A stretch of DNA of 64,000 nucleotides from contig CAAAJI010000021.1 in the NCBI GenBank assembly GCA_900642245.1, positions 137,731-201,730 of the forward strand, written 5' to 3'. The notes under the pieces were generated by a model, which worked only from the letters and a program-made list of their open reading frames with translations, was not told the DNA's origin and searched no databases. This document shows, piece by piece, positions 44,327 to 55,849 of this stretch (position 1 is its first letter; the number at the start of each line of letters is the position of its first letter). The stretch comes from Fragilaria radians (taxonomy: Eukaryota; Bacillariophyta; Fragilariophyceae; Fragilariales; Fragilariaceae). The position numbers and the translations under genes are program-made.

Positions 44327-44975
44327 TCCTCCCTCACTCTCTCGAAACGCTTTCTGCCAAACAATGAAATGTACTATTGAATATAAAATACTTGATACAG
44401 ACAATGAATAAATTTAATAAAATCTATAGCCTTTTTTTAAATTTCATTTATATCTCAGATTTTTTGCATGACTACATGAGACCTATTATAACTCAGATTT
44501 TTTCTATGACAACATAAGACATTTAAGGTTCTGAACGCTCAGATTTTTTGCATGACTTCATGAGACATTCAAGGTTCTGAACAATCACTAGGTATCATCG
44601 TCCGTGAATATATTTTCCCATGACAATCGAATAAGCGAATATGACACCCCATTTTGGGTCTCACCCGAATCCATGACTAGATGGTCACGCAATAAAGATG
44701 ATGGCCTCCGAAAGACATTGTGTTTGGAGTCAAAATACGGCTTTGTCGAATCATCATTGATTGCTCGTGACATTCAGACACGTCATGGAATACGAATTTT
44801 GTTATTCCTTCCAATGGGAAGGAGCTATTGCAAGACTTTTTCGACCAAACTATTCCTTCTCTGTCAATATATATCTCATGTCTTGGTCTTTCCTAATTTT
44901 ACCGACTAGAAAAAATATTTGGAGGATGCAGGAGGGAGCTTGCTTCGCAAGACGTGAGGTAGAGATATATATGAC
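44327..44975. other. Convergent intergenic region with minisatellite and candidate exon
   Basis: It contains three degenerate copies of a 38-46-bp repeat (44454-44582). It also contains a possible terminal exon of the minus-strand DUF3431-like gene (~44892-44670), discussed in the findings. Confidence 0.5.
44454..44582 (+). repeat. Three-copy minisatellite (CTCAGATTTTTT units)
   Basis: Units start at 44454, 44492 and 44538 with CTCAGATTTTTT, then (G)CATGAC and (A)CATGAGAC or close variants. The last two also share the AAGGTTCTGAAC end. Confidence 0.8.
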
Positions 44976-46325
44976 TCATTGCCTTACTCCAGAAGAACAA
45001 AACTCCCATTGAGTATGAGAAGAATCTTCGACATCACGAGGTCCAAGTTGATGTATGAAGGCACCACGAAGGTGAAATCGTTTGGCAAAGCCAGTACTAT
45101 AATTTAGAACAGCAAATGCTTCCTGACGCCGTAAGGGTCTAGACAAAAGTCCTGCCCAGGATCGTTCCATAAAATGACCTTCTTCTATATTGTTAGCTCG
45201 TGACAAACTCCGTTCGAGAGCCATCCAAGAAGTATGCGGATACTTGAAAATAGCCTCATCTGTCGTTATAAAGGATCCTCCATAACAAACTTGTAATAAC
45301 GGTGAAGTAGGGAAGGCGAATGGTATTGATTTTAACCAGGATTCCAAACTTTTGAATCCTGATTTGAACTGTCGATAGTTTGGGTCGGAGAAATTAGTAT
45401 ACGTACCAGCCTTGGTTTCATATTGAGAAATTGTAAATTTGTGAATCATTTTTTTCTTATGGAACGCCGATACCGAAAAGGCTGTTAGGCCGGCCTTCAA
45501 AATGATGGTATACTTTCGATATACATTCGTTTCCAAGGCACAGGCAAAGTCAAAGGCGGATGTAATCCGAAGAAGTTCTTCGAAGGACCTCCACTTCCCA
45601 CCCCTATCCTCAGCAGTCCGACGATTGTCCTTGAGGAAACAAAATATACGTCGTTTGGATGGAATCGTGGATGAAGGATTCTCTATAGGTTGATTCCACA
45701 TAGTATGATTTGCAATGTGGAATGCAAATGTGTGGTCATTCCTACCTACATTGCTAAACGGTATCACAGTGGCTCCGGATGGTAACCCAGTAAGTTCCTT
45801 GCCGCATTTCGAATATACGTGAATGGTAGCGACAGTATATCCATCGAAGAAGGGTTCTACCCATGATAAGTCATGCATACAATGTGATATAACGACATGT
45901 ATCTCATCCTCCATTTGTTTTGTATAAGTGACATCTTTCCCCACGGATGCCATCCATATATGACCACACTCATCATCATTACAACAGTGAACACAACGAC
46001 AACTTGATATACTGTTGTTCACAATATCAACCCCTGAAGATGAATTTAATCCCTTCCAACCAATCCTCTCGCCGTTTGATAAGGTGATTAAGTCATTGGC
46101 ATCCACTACTAACACATTTAGATTTCGTAGAAGCAATACGTTGCTTATAATCCAAGAGAAAATTAATACTAACGACAATAATTGAATCAGCAATGGAATT
46201 TGTTTTCTTGTCAACACGTTCAATAAAGGCTTTAGTCTTGAAGTACGGTGGATGGTGGTTTTCCAATGGTTGGCATGATAGCCAAATATCGATGGACGAA
46301 TTGCCATCTCAACTGTCATCGCCAT
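44976..46325 (-). CDS. DUF3431-like type II membrane protein
   Basis: Encodes 449 residues from the ATG of MAMTVEMAIRP as an uninterrupted frame. A single membrane span at ~42-70 (IPLLIQLLSLVLIFSWIIS) gives a type II topology with a lumenal C-terminal domain, as in Golgi enzymes. The lumenal part has DUF3431 hallmarks: HVVISHCMHDLSWVEPFF, IHVYSKCGKELTGLP, FSNVGRNDHTFAFHI, and YGGSFITTDEAIFKYP. DUF3431 proteins are related to glycosyltransferases but have no proven activity. A cysteine-rich patch (CRCVHCCNDDEC) sits just after the membrane span. A GTAAGG donor lies at the very end of the frame (44987), so the true C-terminus may be encoded by a downstream exon. Confidence 0.7.
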   Translation of the reverse strand: MAMTVEMAIRPSIFGYHANHWKTTIHRTSRLKPLLNVLTRKQIPLLIQLLSLVLIFSWIISNVLLLRNLNVLVVDANDLITLSNGERIGWKGLNSSSGVDIVNNSISSCRCVHCCNDDECGHIWMASVGKDVTYTKQMEDEIHVVISHCMHDLSWVEPFFDGYTVATIHVYSKCGKELTGLPSGATVIPFSNVGRNDHTFAFHIANHTMWNQPIENPSSTIPSKRRIFCFLKDNRRTAEDRGGKWRSFEELLRITSAFDFACALETNVYRKYTIILKAGLTAFSVSAFHKKKMIHKFTISQYETKAGTYTNFSDPNYRQFKSGFKSLESWLKSIPFAFPTSPLLQVCYGGSFITTDEAIFKYPHTSWMALERSLSRANNIEEGHFMERSWAGLLSRPLRRQEAFAVLNYSTGFAKRFHLRGAFIHQLGPRDVEDSSHTQWEFCSSGVRQ

Positions 46326-48228
46326 CCAGTGGAGAACGATCTCCCGTCTGTCAGTCAATCACAATTGATAAACTTTGATTTTAATTTGGCAATGCTGTCG
46401 CGTCAAAAAGAATTCGATACAGGAGGAGGACCATTTATGGAGAGAGAGCCATACGTTGTTTCATAGAAAAGTACTATAGCAACTCAACCTACCTACTCCA
46501 CCGCCATACTCCCCATTATAATAATATAGCCTCTAGAATATATTTGGAGACCAAGGTGATTTGGATCTAGAAAAATCCAAATTAAAAACGTTTTGATTGA
46601 TACATAATCCCAGACCACCTTCTTTGTATTTAGGAAAAGGAAATAAAGTACATTTAGAGATTCCTAGCATTACCTAGATTCCTTGTAGAAGCATCACTTG
46701 ACATACCCTTACAGTCAACAAAAAATCAAATGTGATAAACTCTGTCTTGTCAGCCTCTGTCCCCTCAGTTTCCACCTTCTTTGCCTTGGATCCAAACGGA
46801 ATTGGAGGGTCTTGAAACATAGATAATGGCAGGATGGGGTTGGACTTTTACTAACTTTACTCATTGCCATTGTATGAAATACTTGACTCAACAAGTTGTG
46901 ATAACCATGCTCTCTGTTGAGTGAGGAATAGAAACAATGAAAAAATACAATTTAGTCTAGACAATTTCTATCAATTTCTCCTGTAATGTTAGATCTTTTA
47001 TTGAAGAAACTTTAGGACTTCTCTTGAAGAGTTGTTCATTCTTGTGCCTGCACCTTTGCGTGAAGAGTTGGAAGTGGCTCTTCAACTCATAGTAAGGACA
47101 CGTTGGGAATGGCACTTCAATTTCAAAGATATGGAAGACTTGGGTTTGTAATTTGATCTTATTTAGATCATTGCAGTCTAGATAGATTGGTCCTGGGAAG
47201 TTATTGAAGATGCTATCCATATATAAGCAATATTTTGTCATCACTAAGATTGTCTGATGATTCACTGTCATCGAAATTTGTGGAAGGGGAGAGTTAATTT
47301 GAAATGGAAAAGATGTGCAAATATAAGAAAACTTTATTTTCTACTATTAGTTATTTGCACTAAGAATAAATGGGCGTCTCCAATATTGGTACACAAATAC
47401 ATATCTTAGTCTTTTGATTAATAATAGACTGGACATTGCTCATAACTTATAGAGTTAGGTAATATCTTCTTGATTCATACGTTCAAGGTATGTCATGTTT
47501 AAGCTGCTGGAGATTTCCCTTACAAGGAACATTGCTATAAGCTTTGCCACCGAATTTCCTTTGATCATTTCTTTCTGACAATGAAGTTACCGATGATGTC
47601 GTCAAGTAGATCTACTGACTTTCTTGGCAATTAGGTATCAGAGACGATTTCAAGCGCTGTCGAGGAAGAAAAACAAGGAAGGGATTTATTCATTGATCAC
47701 AAAAATATTGTACTCATTGAATGAATGCCATACATAGGAAGCATGGTATTAAACCTGTAAAAAGAAATCAATTGAGAATGGGTGTAATGAGATGAATAAT
47801 GAGGGAAATTCATTGAAAAAGAAGATGAACCTGAAAACAGAAGATACATTAAATCTTGATGAGATTGCAACAGAATTAGTTGTCTGATTTACTGCTCCAC
47901 TAATCCTAAAATCACAAAACATTGGGGTACAATGCACACTAAATGACCATGCAAATCTTGTACGTTTGAACACACAACAAAGATATCAGCGAGATATGTG
48001 GCTGAGTTGAAACATCTGCGATACAATTTAGCCCTGTTTGTGTTGATAAGACATTTCTATGAAGCTTTGACTATCGAAAGTGGGACTTGTAACATTTATC
48101 TTTATTAGTCCTAACTTCTTACGTGTCTTGTGTTAGACGAATCCTTTATAGTATTGAGTTCTCTATAGACAGAATTTCCATGTGCTTATAAGTATCCATT
48201 ACCATATATTACGCTTGATCCCAAGGTT
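46326..48228. other. AT-rich intergenic region, 1.9 kb
   Basis: It contains copy 2 of the dispersed repeat and an ATG-started minus frame of 104 codons (47271-46957) with no recognised motifs. The composition of that frame (SIFNNFPGPIYLDCNDLNKI) is protein-like, so a small gene remains possible but unsupported. Confidence 0.45.
47315..47430 (+). repeat. Dispersed repeat, copy 2
   Basis: Related to 9064-9165, with the best-kept core CTCCAATATTGGTACACAAA at 47378. Same strand as copy 1. Confidence 0.6.
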
Positions 48229-49116
48229 TCAGGCTGCCATAGCTTGAAAGGATTGTCGTTTTGACAGTTTCGAGTTCTCGCCTTCATTTGTTGTTTTTAC
48301 AAATGGCTCTTCTTTCTTGTTACTTAGCTTAGTTAATTCCGAAGAAGAAAATTCATAGATTCCATCGAATGGAACTTCCAACTTTTGTTCCAGAAGACGT
48401 CTCTTAGTTTCTACCTGACGGAGATAGAGCTCTTGCATATCATCATGCGACAGCTTGAAATCACGACGAGACCTCCATTCTCCGGCCGAAGTTCTTTGAA
48501 GAGTTCGTATAAATTCATAAGGCGCTCCATTTTCTAACGCAATCTCTATTGCAGTCCTTCCCTCGTCGTCCTCAACGTTGACTGTGCTTCTATCTTTTTT
48601 ACAGAGGCGATGAAGGATATCGAGAAGTGTTTCTTCCCACAAGTTTTCATTGGTATCCAGGAGTGGTCGGTAAAGCCAAATGTAGAATTCACAAAGAAGA
48701 TGAAGAGGGGTTTTGCCAGCTTTATCTTGTGCTGAAGCTCCTAGCATCGATGTGTTTTCAATCAAGAAATGTATCACATCGGAGGTTGCTCCAGATTTAA
48801 GAGCTTCATGAATCGGGAATCTTCCGTTTCTATCAATTTTTTCAAAAGATTGAGGTCGACACTTGTAGAGAGCTTGATACACACGCAAGGGCGCTTGATT
48901 TTGACAGCACAAATGTACTATAGGAAGTCCATCATTTTCCATTTCTGAAATAATTATCCTAAAGTCATCTCTTCGTGATCCAGAAAGAAATACCAACGAT
49001 GCCCAATCATGATTCTTAATGAGCCTTCGCACTAAGCCAACATCTATAGATCGATTTATCGCTTTGCATAAGGCAATTCGGCTTGTAAGCGCTGTGATTA
49101 TGTTGTTTGATATCAT
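48229..49116 (-). CDS. Ankyrin repeat protein
   Basis: Encodes 295 residues from MISNNIITALTSRIAL. Three to four ankyrin repeats are seen between about residues 60 and 215: GLPIVHLCCQNQAPLRVYQAL, GRFPIHEALKSGATSDVIHFL, GKTPLHLLCEFYIWL and GRTAIEIALENGAPYEFIRTL. The type with short repeats and PIHEAL/TPLHLLC is one expanded in diatoms. The C-terminal ~80 residues are charged and coiled-coil-prone, without a catalytic domain. Probably a cytosolic or nuclear protein-interaction factor. Flanked by non-coding DNA on both sides. Confidence 0.8.
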   Translation of the reverse strand: MISNNIITALTSRIALCKAINRSIDVGLVRRLIKNHDWASLVFLSGSRRDDFRIIISEMENDGLPIVHLCCQNQAPLRVYQALYKCRPQSFEKIDRNGRFPIHEALKSGATSDVIHFLIENTSMLGASAQDKAGKTPLHLLCEFYIWLYRPLLDTNENLWEETLLDILHRLCKKDRSTVNVEDDEGRTAIEIALENGAPYEFIRTLQRTSAGEWRSRRDFKLSHDDMQELYLRQVETKRRLLEQKLEVPFDGIYEFSSSELTKLSNKKEEPFVKTTNEGENSKLSKRQSFQAMAA

Positions 49117-50498
49117 TTTAAAACTCAATCAATTTTTTGTTCAGAAAACTTGTGTGTATAATTCTCGAAAGGATTCAAACGCTCTCGTAATGTCAACTTG
49201 AAGCAAATTACTCTTGGCAAGAATATGATTCGTGTATTTTGTTCTCGTTTTGTTCGATAAGCACTATTTCTACTTAGGACACGGGAAATCGACAAATAAT
49301 TTGGCTGCGCGACGAATGGTTCTCTTCGAAATAGAATTCATAGATGTTCTCAAAGTGTACAATCCTACACAATCGTATTATGGTCAATCATCATCCTGTA
49401 TAGGTCATTTTGCTTCCGATTAATATGAGTGTCGAAACGTTCGCTCACGATGCGTCCAGTTAATCCTCCTTGAATGTTGAACTCTTGTGACATCTTTGTT
49501 ACCAAGTTAGAATCGGCAGAAGGGTGAGGCGATAAGAAAATTGGCGTCATTTTATGCTGCAACACGTTCAATATAAAATAATCGCATACAAGTTTAAATG
49601 CTGTATGTACCTGCACCGAAAAGGGGAAACAAACTGGATTAACCTGGGGAGGCTGAGAATTATGTAGAGATAAGTGAATTATGCTTTGACTTTACTTTTA
49701 CTTCTTGGTACAACAAATTTCATGTGTAACAAATAAGGCAACCATTACACACTGACAGAATTTTGTTGGAAAGTATTTACCCTGAAGTCTTGGCTGGCAA
49801 ATATGAGTCTTGTCAGGATCCATCTACGTTATGTCATGCATTTCCTCAATTGTTGCCTTTAAGTACCAAACGCAGCGGCAAATACACACACGTTTTACAA
49901 GGATAACTTTCCTTATCAGCATAGTTGGAATGTGCTACTACTTTGTATGGTCCTTTTCTTTTTGGAATTGACATTTGTTGTATCCCCCAATCAATTTGGA
50001 AAGGTAAAATGGTTCTAAAAAGATTAGGCTAAACATATTATTTTTTGTAAATTGTGAGCCTATTATTTAATTTACCACTCTCTATCTTAGAGATACAAGG
50101 ATTGCTATCATTGCAAATGTCTTTCTGAACCATTAAGATGCACCAAAGACATACATTCTAATATATATCTCAGGTTCTTTCACATTTCAAAGATTTAACA
50201 ACCAATACTCTTGTTTAGCAAATTTTAGATATCCTTGATGAAAGCAACTGAAAAAATGGAGATGAAAAGTATCTTTAACAAAAAAGCTAGGTAAATAGCA
50301 TTATTTACCAAAAAGGATCAATATACTATAGGACTCAAGCCCAAGAAAATACAAAGTATATAAATAATCGCAATGTCTCACTACTCCCCTAATATCTGAA
50401 GGTACATCTGATACATATGACTGTTGAAATAAACCTCCTCCTTCCTTTATTGTGTACATTTTTTCCAAATAAAGTCTCTTAAATGTCCTAAGTATCTT
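49117..50498. other. AT-rich intergenic region adjoining the copia remnant
   Basis: It contains the upstream region of the ankyrin gene and what would be the 3' flank (LTR position) of the copia remnant. I could not identify an LTR by eye. Only short random frames are present. Confidence 0.45.
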
Positions 50499-51005
50499 TC
50501 ATTTTTGAATCTCCAGTACCCAAAATAACCACTTCTTGACCAAATGATGAAATGTATCATTACTTAAGGACTTTGTTAGAATGTCACTGACATTCTCTTC
50601 ACTCCTTACATACGCAAACCTCATCCCATTAGCCGCAATAGCTTCACGTACTCTATGATAGGCTATTGTATTATGCTTTTGCTTCAAAGCACTTGAAGGA
50701 ACTGATGTATTTAGAACTACAAACATACTGTCACCTAACATCAACATGGATCCTTCTAAGTCAACACCTAATGACCTAAACATGAAACGTATTTCAATTA
50801 TGAGTTCTGTAGCTATCTTCCATGCAACTAACTCTGAACCGTAAGTTGAAGTCTCTACAGTCTTTTGGCGTTTAAATACCCATATAATAGGTGTATGATT
50901 CAACAAAACTAGGATACCTGTGATAGATCTTCTAGTTACTAAATCATGTGCATGGTCATCATCTACATAAACGGTCAGTAGCTGCATATATAACAATACG
51001 TCCAA
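50499..51005 (-). pseudogene. Copia RNase H domain fragment
   Basis: A 168-codon open frame without a family-type start. The conserved RNase H acidic positions (Asp of VDDDHA, Glu of YGSEL, Asp of LGDSM, Asp of SDILTK) are all visible. It is the best preserved part of the element, yet it is detached from any reverse transcriptase. Confidence 0.85.
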
Positions 51006-52513
51006 GAGAGGATTCTTCTTATGACTGTGTTGGATTCACGAATGCATGGGTCAAAGCATTCTCAGCTTCTAAAGCAGCAACATCTCCATCTCCAACATAA
51101 AGGTGGACATCATAGAATTCATTGTAATCCATAGCATCAGGGTCAACAGTTTCCATTGCATTGAACCATGCATCATCATCAACATTATCATGAAGGTCTT
51201 CTGGATTCCATCTCCTCATGAATCAATAAATCAATTCTCTCATCAGTGGGATATTCCATTGGAAGGTACAACAATCCACCATGGTAACGGTACTTGAACA
51301 CATAACCATCAGGAGTAATGATCTTCTGAGTACCACCAAAATGAAGGGCTTTTCGGGATACTTTTATCCATGACTTTCACATAGCATTTGTAGAGTTCAC
51401 ACGTTACTTTTGCACTTTTTAAGATCTTCAGCTTTAGTTGTCTATTCCTCCATGACATCAGCAAATGACAGCAATGACTTCAGCTGCTTAGCGGTACGTG
51501 TTGTATCATTCACAATATTTGCAAAGTCAGAATAATCTTGTACATATGCATATAACTGCCCAATCTTCTCATGATCAGGCACAATATACTGCATAGTATC
51601 TTCCAAATATGGACACTTTTCTTGGAAAGTCTGTAGAAATTTATATGGACCACCAGTTTACTTTCATGTAAGTCTCATTATTGATAACTCTATCTGAAAT
51701 TCTATCTGCAACAAAGTCAGATTTCCAGCGGATGTATAATGGCAATGCAAATCTGAAACAAAATCATGGGCATTTCCAGTTATGGAATGACGTTGAACAA
51801 TAGTACGGGCTTGACCAGCTTTAATAACAGTGTTGAACACTGACATAACATAAGCACGCTGCCTTTCAAATAAACAGTAAGGAATGACAGAGTTTATATC
51901 AAAAATGCAATCAACACAACTCTTCCCGTAGCTAACCACTGGCGGCAAACACGGAATTACTTTGATGTCTGTCCATGGAATTCAACATAGGATTTAGGGT
52001 CTCGCTTTAGCCCATAGTCAAAGTCAGTTATATCAGGACTTTTTACTCCAGATGCCATCATGGCATTCCCACTACTTATTTTGGTTGACTTAGATGTAAA
52101 GGTAAGACTTGGTAATGTCTCATCACAAAAACTTTCAAATTCATCAGCACCTAGGAGCAACCAATCTTCAGGGGTCATATTTCCATTTGCAAGCAGTGAT
52201 GCCTTCCATTTGTAATAGGACTGAACATTTCGGATCTGTTTCTTCACCTTCATCAAAACATTCTTTGCAGCACTCTTAACAGCTACTTTCATTTAATCAA
52301 TCTCAGCCCCATGGTGAGCAAATCACCAATTCAATTATAACCTTGCTCATTGAAATACATGCAGCCAAGGTTCACAGGTGTCCAACCAACCACAACCTCT
52401 ATAAAATGCTCTAAAGCATTTGACGATGAGGATGTGGTGCCTCCAATCACTCTTGAAGACGCCATTGGGGATGGTGTGATTGTCATATTTCTTATCAGTA
52501 GATTCTCACTCAA
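50499..52513 (-). mobile_element. Internally deleted Ty1/copia (CoDi-like) retrotransposon
   Basis: Read on the minus strand, 52292-51664 carries gag-like segments in two frames, for example DITDFDYGLKRDPKSYVEFH and ERQRAYVMSVF. At ~51370-51019 is a region seen in diatom copia polyproteins (TPDGYVFKYRYHGGLLYLP spread over two frames, then DAMDYNEFYDVHLYVG). An intact-looking RNase H end follows at 51005-50499: VDDDHAHDLVTRRSITG, KTVETSTYGSEL, LGDSMFVVLNT, SDILTKSL. Protease, integrase and reverse transcriptase are missing, and frames are broken, so it cannot be autonomous. The strong match of the RNase H end to diatom elements is a main clue to the organism. Confidence 0.8.
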
Positions 52514-54089
52514 ATTCCCTTAGTTCACTTATTATTTTAAATTGCAAACTCATCTGCAGTGGTAGCTTTGCTCTGATCTCACTTGATCTTCCTCACACGG
52601 AATACTCTCGCTCTCTTAGCTTCACTCAGCTTAACCTTCACTTAATATTCTCAAGAAGCTTCAGATGAAAAACAAAAAACACGTTGTGACAAACTCAAAA
52701 GAAGAACTTAGGACTTAACTCAAGAGGAACTGCACGCAGAGACTTGGATAGGAGTTCCTGATTTTGTGGCTAGCACAACAGGGTCCTCTTCAACACTTTG
52801 CCAGTCAATGTCACCACTTCCACACAGTATGTGTGAAATAGCAAAGCACACTATTTCAACCACAATGCTTGTAAAGGAATAAGTACAAACTTTCAACAAT
52901 CCTGTTGGGTGTGTCAAGAGGAAGTTTCTTCGCTTCGCGACGACAAAAGCGGGAAAGCAACCTTCAACAATGGAATTTCAATCCTTAAAACATTCCACAA
53001 TTTCTTGTTAGAATCTCAGAAATTTTCACTGATTAAATCTTTTTACCACGTGGAGTATGACGGTGAGAACAAAGGGTTTAAACGGGCCCTTTAGAGACAA
53101 CAAGACACTTAATCTGTTAACTAGCAAAAACAATGGCAAACGGTAGGTTGACGAAAGTACTTTTTGATAATTGTGACAAATTTCTTATCTGCTTGTACTG
53201 AGGCTAAATAGGCCTAAAATAAAAGGACGTTGACGGATTGCGCGATTACATGATAATTTCCGAAGAAATTTCAGTCGTGAACAACATTGTGATGCTTGCG
53301 GTGGAATCCAACAGAAAAATGGCGAAAGACACATTGTCACGCTCAAGGATGTAAAATACGTACCGATTCTATTGATGAAAGGAATTGTTTGATACTTGTG
53401 AAGCATGTTCCATTGACAAAGCAAGGCAGAAAAATGTGAAGAAGGACCGGAAAGGAAGTATTGTGACAGCTGGTGAAAGACTTAATGTGGATGTAAGCTT
53501 AAAACTCAAAAGGTGAACATGCCCCCTTGCTTTCACATTGTGATTATCTTGTATAGTGTACCTTTCATCTCTAGCAAATTTGCAAGTTCCCATTACTGAT
53601 GCATCAAGCATCCTTTACTTTATGTATGTTTGTTAGTGGTTATTACTTTGAGCTTTCATGATAGCATTGTTTTCTGACTTATTCAGCCCACTAAGCAAGT
53701 ATAACTTTTTTCTTTTAAGAACATAGAATATCGTGATGGGAAGTTCTTGTACCTTAAATCTATTGATACTTTATAACACAGGGAAAGCTGATTTTGTGCA
53801 TCCATCACCAAATCCATTTGCTAGAATTGGAGCTCCCCTGAGGGCAGTGAAGTTAATTCCAGTTAGGCGTGACCAGTTAAGAAAATAAAACGACGACGAC
53901 ACCCAATTGGAAGAAATACAGTACGGGTACAGTAGTATCAAGATTCGAAGATTGAAACAACAGTATCGCCACGCAACCACCATAGATTTCACAGAGTTTT
54001 TGCTTGTTAAACCAGTACGAATCGCCGCTTTTTCCTTCGGCCTCCTCGCTACGTTTCGTGGTCCCTGAAAAGAGCGCATCGAAAGGGAT
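52514..54089. other. Intergenic region between copia debris and SLC25 gene
   Basis: Apart from the copia fragment at 53230-53502 it contains no recognised gene. The 52540-52660 stretch may be the leader of the minus-strand copia element; a weak tRNA-primer-like match (TGAGATCAGAGC on the minus strand) lies near 52578. The last ~150 bp precede the carrier gene ATG. Confidence 0.4.
53230..53502 (+). mobile_element. Opposite-strand copia fragment (protease end / integrase zinc region)
   Basis: Plus-strand frames read VTLKDVKYVPILLMKG (protease C-terminal edge, 53338-53380) and, after a frameshift, CEACSIDKARQKNVKKDRKG followed by GERLNVDVS (pre-integrase zinc-finger region, ~53397-53500). It derives from a copia element but in the orientation opposite to the 50.5-52.5 kb remnant, so it is a separate insertion or an inverted piece. 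Confidence 0.7.
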
Positions 54090-55244
54090 ATGACCTCATC
54101 AAACTCCAAAGATCCTTCAGTTACAAATAGAAATGTGAACGAGGATGCCATCTCGACGCCAAAATCGTTTCCTCGGACAGTGACAGATTCCATGAAAGTG
54201 AAACAGTTTGCAAAAACATCCAAAGACGAATCTCCACGTTGGATTGAGAATGTGAAACAGCTATTTTGTGGTGGTGTGGCAGGAGCAACAGCAAAGACCG
54301 TTACTGCTCCGTTTTCCAGGCTTACAATATTGTCTCAGGTTCATTCTATGGTCACTACAAAGGAAAATCGTCCGACATTTTCCCTAACATTCCGATCCGG
54401 TTTTCAAAAAATTATTGATCGAGGAGGTATCATTTCTCTTTGGAAAGGAAATGGGACATCTGTATTACATCGTTTTCCATATTCAGCCATTAATTTCTTT
54501 GTTTATGAGAATATGTTAAAAATATTGAAACAAAACGAAAGCGACAGTTACAGCAAAGAAAAAACCTTAACTGGGACACAGCTTAGTCGACGGTTGTCCT
54601 TAGTAAATCGCACTGAATCTTACAACTCGACCGCATCTATCAAATTCCTTGCAGGTTCCATCGCAGGTTGCTCTGCCTGTGCGGCTTGCTACCCATTAGA
54701 CCTAGTTCGGACACGCCTAACAACAGAATTTGAAGGGCGTGAACATTATCGTGGGATGGTAGATGCCTTTCGAAAAATTTACCGTACAGAAGGTTGGAAA
54801 GGATTTTATAGTGGTCTAGTCCCTACCTTGCTGGTTGCTGTCCCCAACATGGCAATCAGTTACACCGTCTATGGTACTCTTAAAGAGTACGTATTAGATG
54901 ATGAACTCTTCTACAATGTACGAAAGGTTGATGCTGAAAGCGGAGAACCCAAATTGGGCTTTGCTTTGACACTCCTTTGTGGTGCCGCAAGTGGGATACT
55001 GTCGACTTTGGTAACATTTCCCTTTGATACAGTGCGACGGAGAATGCAAATTCAAAATCTCCATATACCTCCTGGGGAAAGACTGACTGCAGTGCAACAA
55101 GCCCAGCATGTGTTTATGAAGGAAGGATGGGTGGGACTTTATCGTGGACTGACGCCGGAGTTAATGAAAGTAGTACCGATGGTTGGTACTATGTTTCTAG
55201 TTTATGAAGTAACCAGAGAAGCATTAGATGTTGATACTAAATAA
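54090..55244 (+). CDS. Mitochondrial carrier family (SLC25) protein
   Basis: Encodes 384 residues. Three tandem carrier repeats are present. Repeat 1 starts near FCGGVAGATAKTVTAPFSRL, with P74-F-S-R-L-T, where Ser replaces the usual acidic residue. Repeat 2 has P202-L-D-L-V-R-T-R and repeat 3 has P311-F-D-T-V-R-R-R. Gly-rich helix starts (GSIAGCSACAAC, GAASGILSTLVTFPF) and WKGFYSGLVPTLL / WVGLYRGLTPELM turns agree. The ~50-residue N-terminal extension has no EF-hands. Closest in feel to CoA/ADP or ATP-Mg/Pi type carriers, but the substrate cannot be set by eye. It lies between two retrotransposon remnants. Confidence 0.88.
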   Translation: MTSSNSKDPSVTNRNVNEDAISTPKSFPRTVTDSMKVKQFAKTSKDESPRWIENVKQLFCGGVAGATAKTVTAPFSRLTILSQVHSMVTTKENRPTFSLTFRSGFQKIIDRGGIISLWKGNGTSVLHRFPYSAINFFVYENMLKILKQNESDSYSKEKTLTGTQLSRRLSLVNRTESYNSTASIKFLAGSIAGCSACAACYPLDLVRTRLTTEFEGREHYRGMVDAFRKIYRTEGWKGFYSGLVPTLLVAVPNMAISYTVYGTLKEYVLDDELFYNVRKVDAESGEPKLGFALTLLCGAASGILSTLVTFPFDTVRRRMQIQNLHIPPGERLTAVQQAQHVFMKEGWVGLYRGLTPELMKVVPMVGTMFLVYEVTREALDVDTK

Positions 55245-55849
55245 TCATTCAACCAATTACCGTATGTCACTTCTATCCTCAAAAAGTGATGGCAGTCTAA
55301 TATAAGTATCCATGAATAGCATAGCTTTAAATGAATCTCTGAAGAAAATTGATCATTTCTCTTTTCCCAATATCAGTGCAAGCTCAGTTCAGCTTCTCAC
55401 CAACCAAATGTAGGCATTTTGAGCTAGCCACAAGCATGTATGTTCCAAGAAATTAAAGATGAATTAATTTGTGTTCCAAATCTATTCGTTACGACAAACA
55501 CTTGGACTTGAATCAATAATCTCAATAGGCACTTCCGCCCTAATAGATTCGTCTTATGTCAAGGAAAGACTTTATGTTTGTAGCTTGTGGTACTACTTTG
55601 ACTTTTTCACTAAACCACTTCTCAGGCTCCCAAGAGCATTCTAGATCCTGACAGGATGAGTCCTATGGAAATAGTGACCAATTTTACACCCATCAACACC
55701 TATGGAGAATGGTCATATCCATGATCTTAGATACCATTGAGTTTGTCTTGATTGTTAACTCTGATTCCTCTAAAACACACTCACTTCCCTAACTAATTGG
55801 AGCGTAGAGACGGGATGAAGTCAATGAATGATAATTCGCTCGGAAACCG

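Noticed and set aside
44588..44773. 61-codon ATG-started minus frame (MSRAINDDSTKPYFDSKHNV)
   Set aside because: A stop directly precedes the ATG and another frame over the same DNA fits better as a possible exon of the DUF3431-like gene; only one can be real.
46957..47271. ATG-started 104-codon minus frame
   Set aside because: Protein-like composition but no recognisable domain, no neighbours explaining it, and location in repeat-bearing AT-rich DNA.
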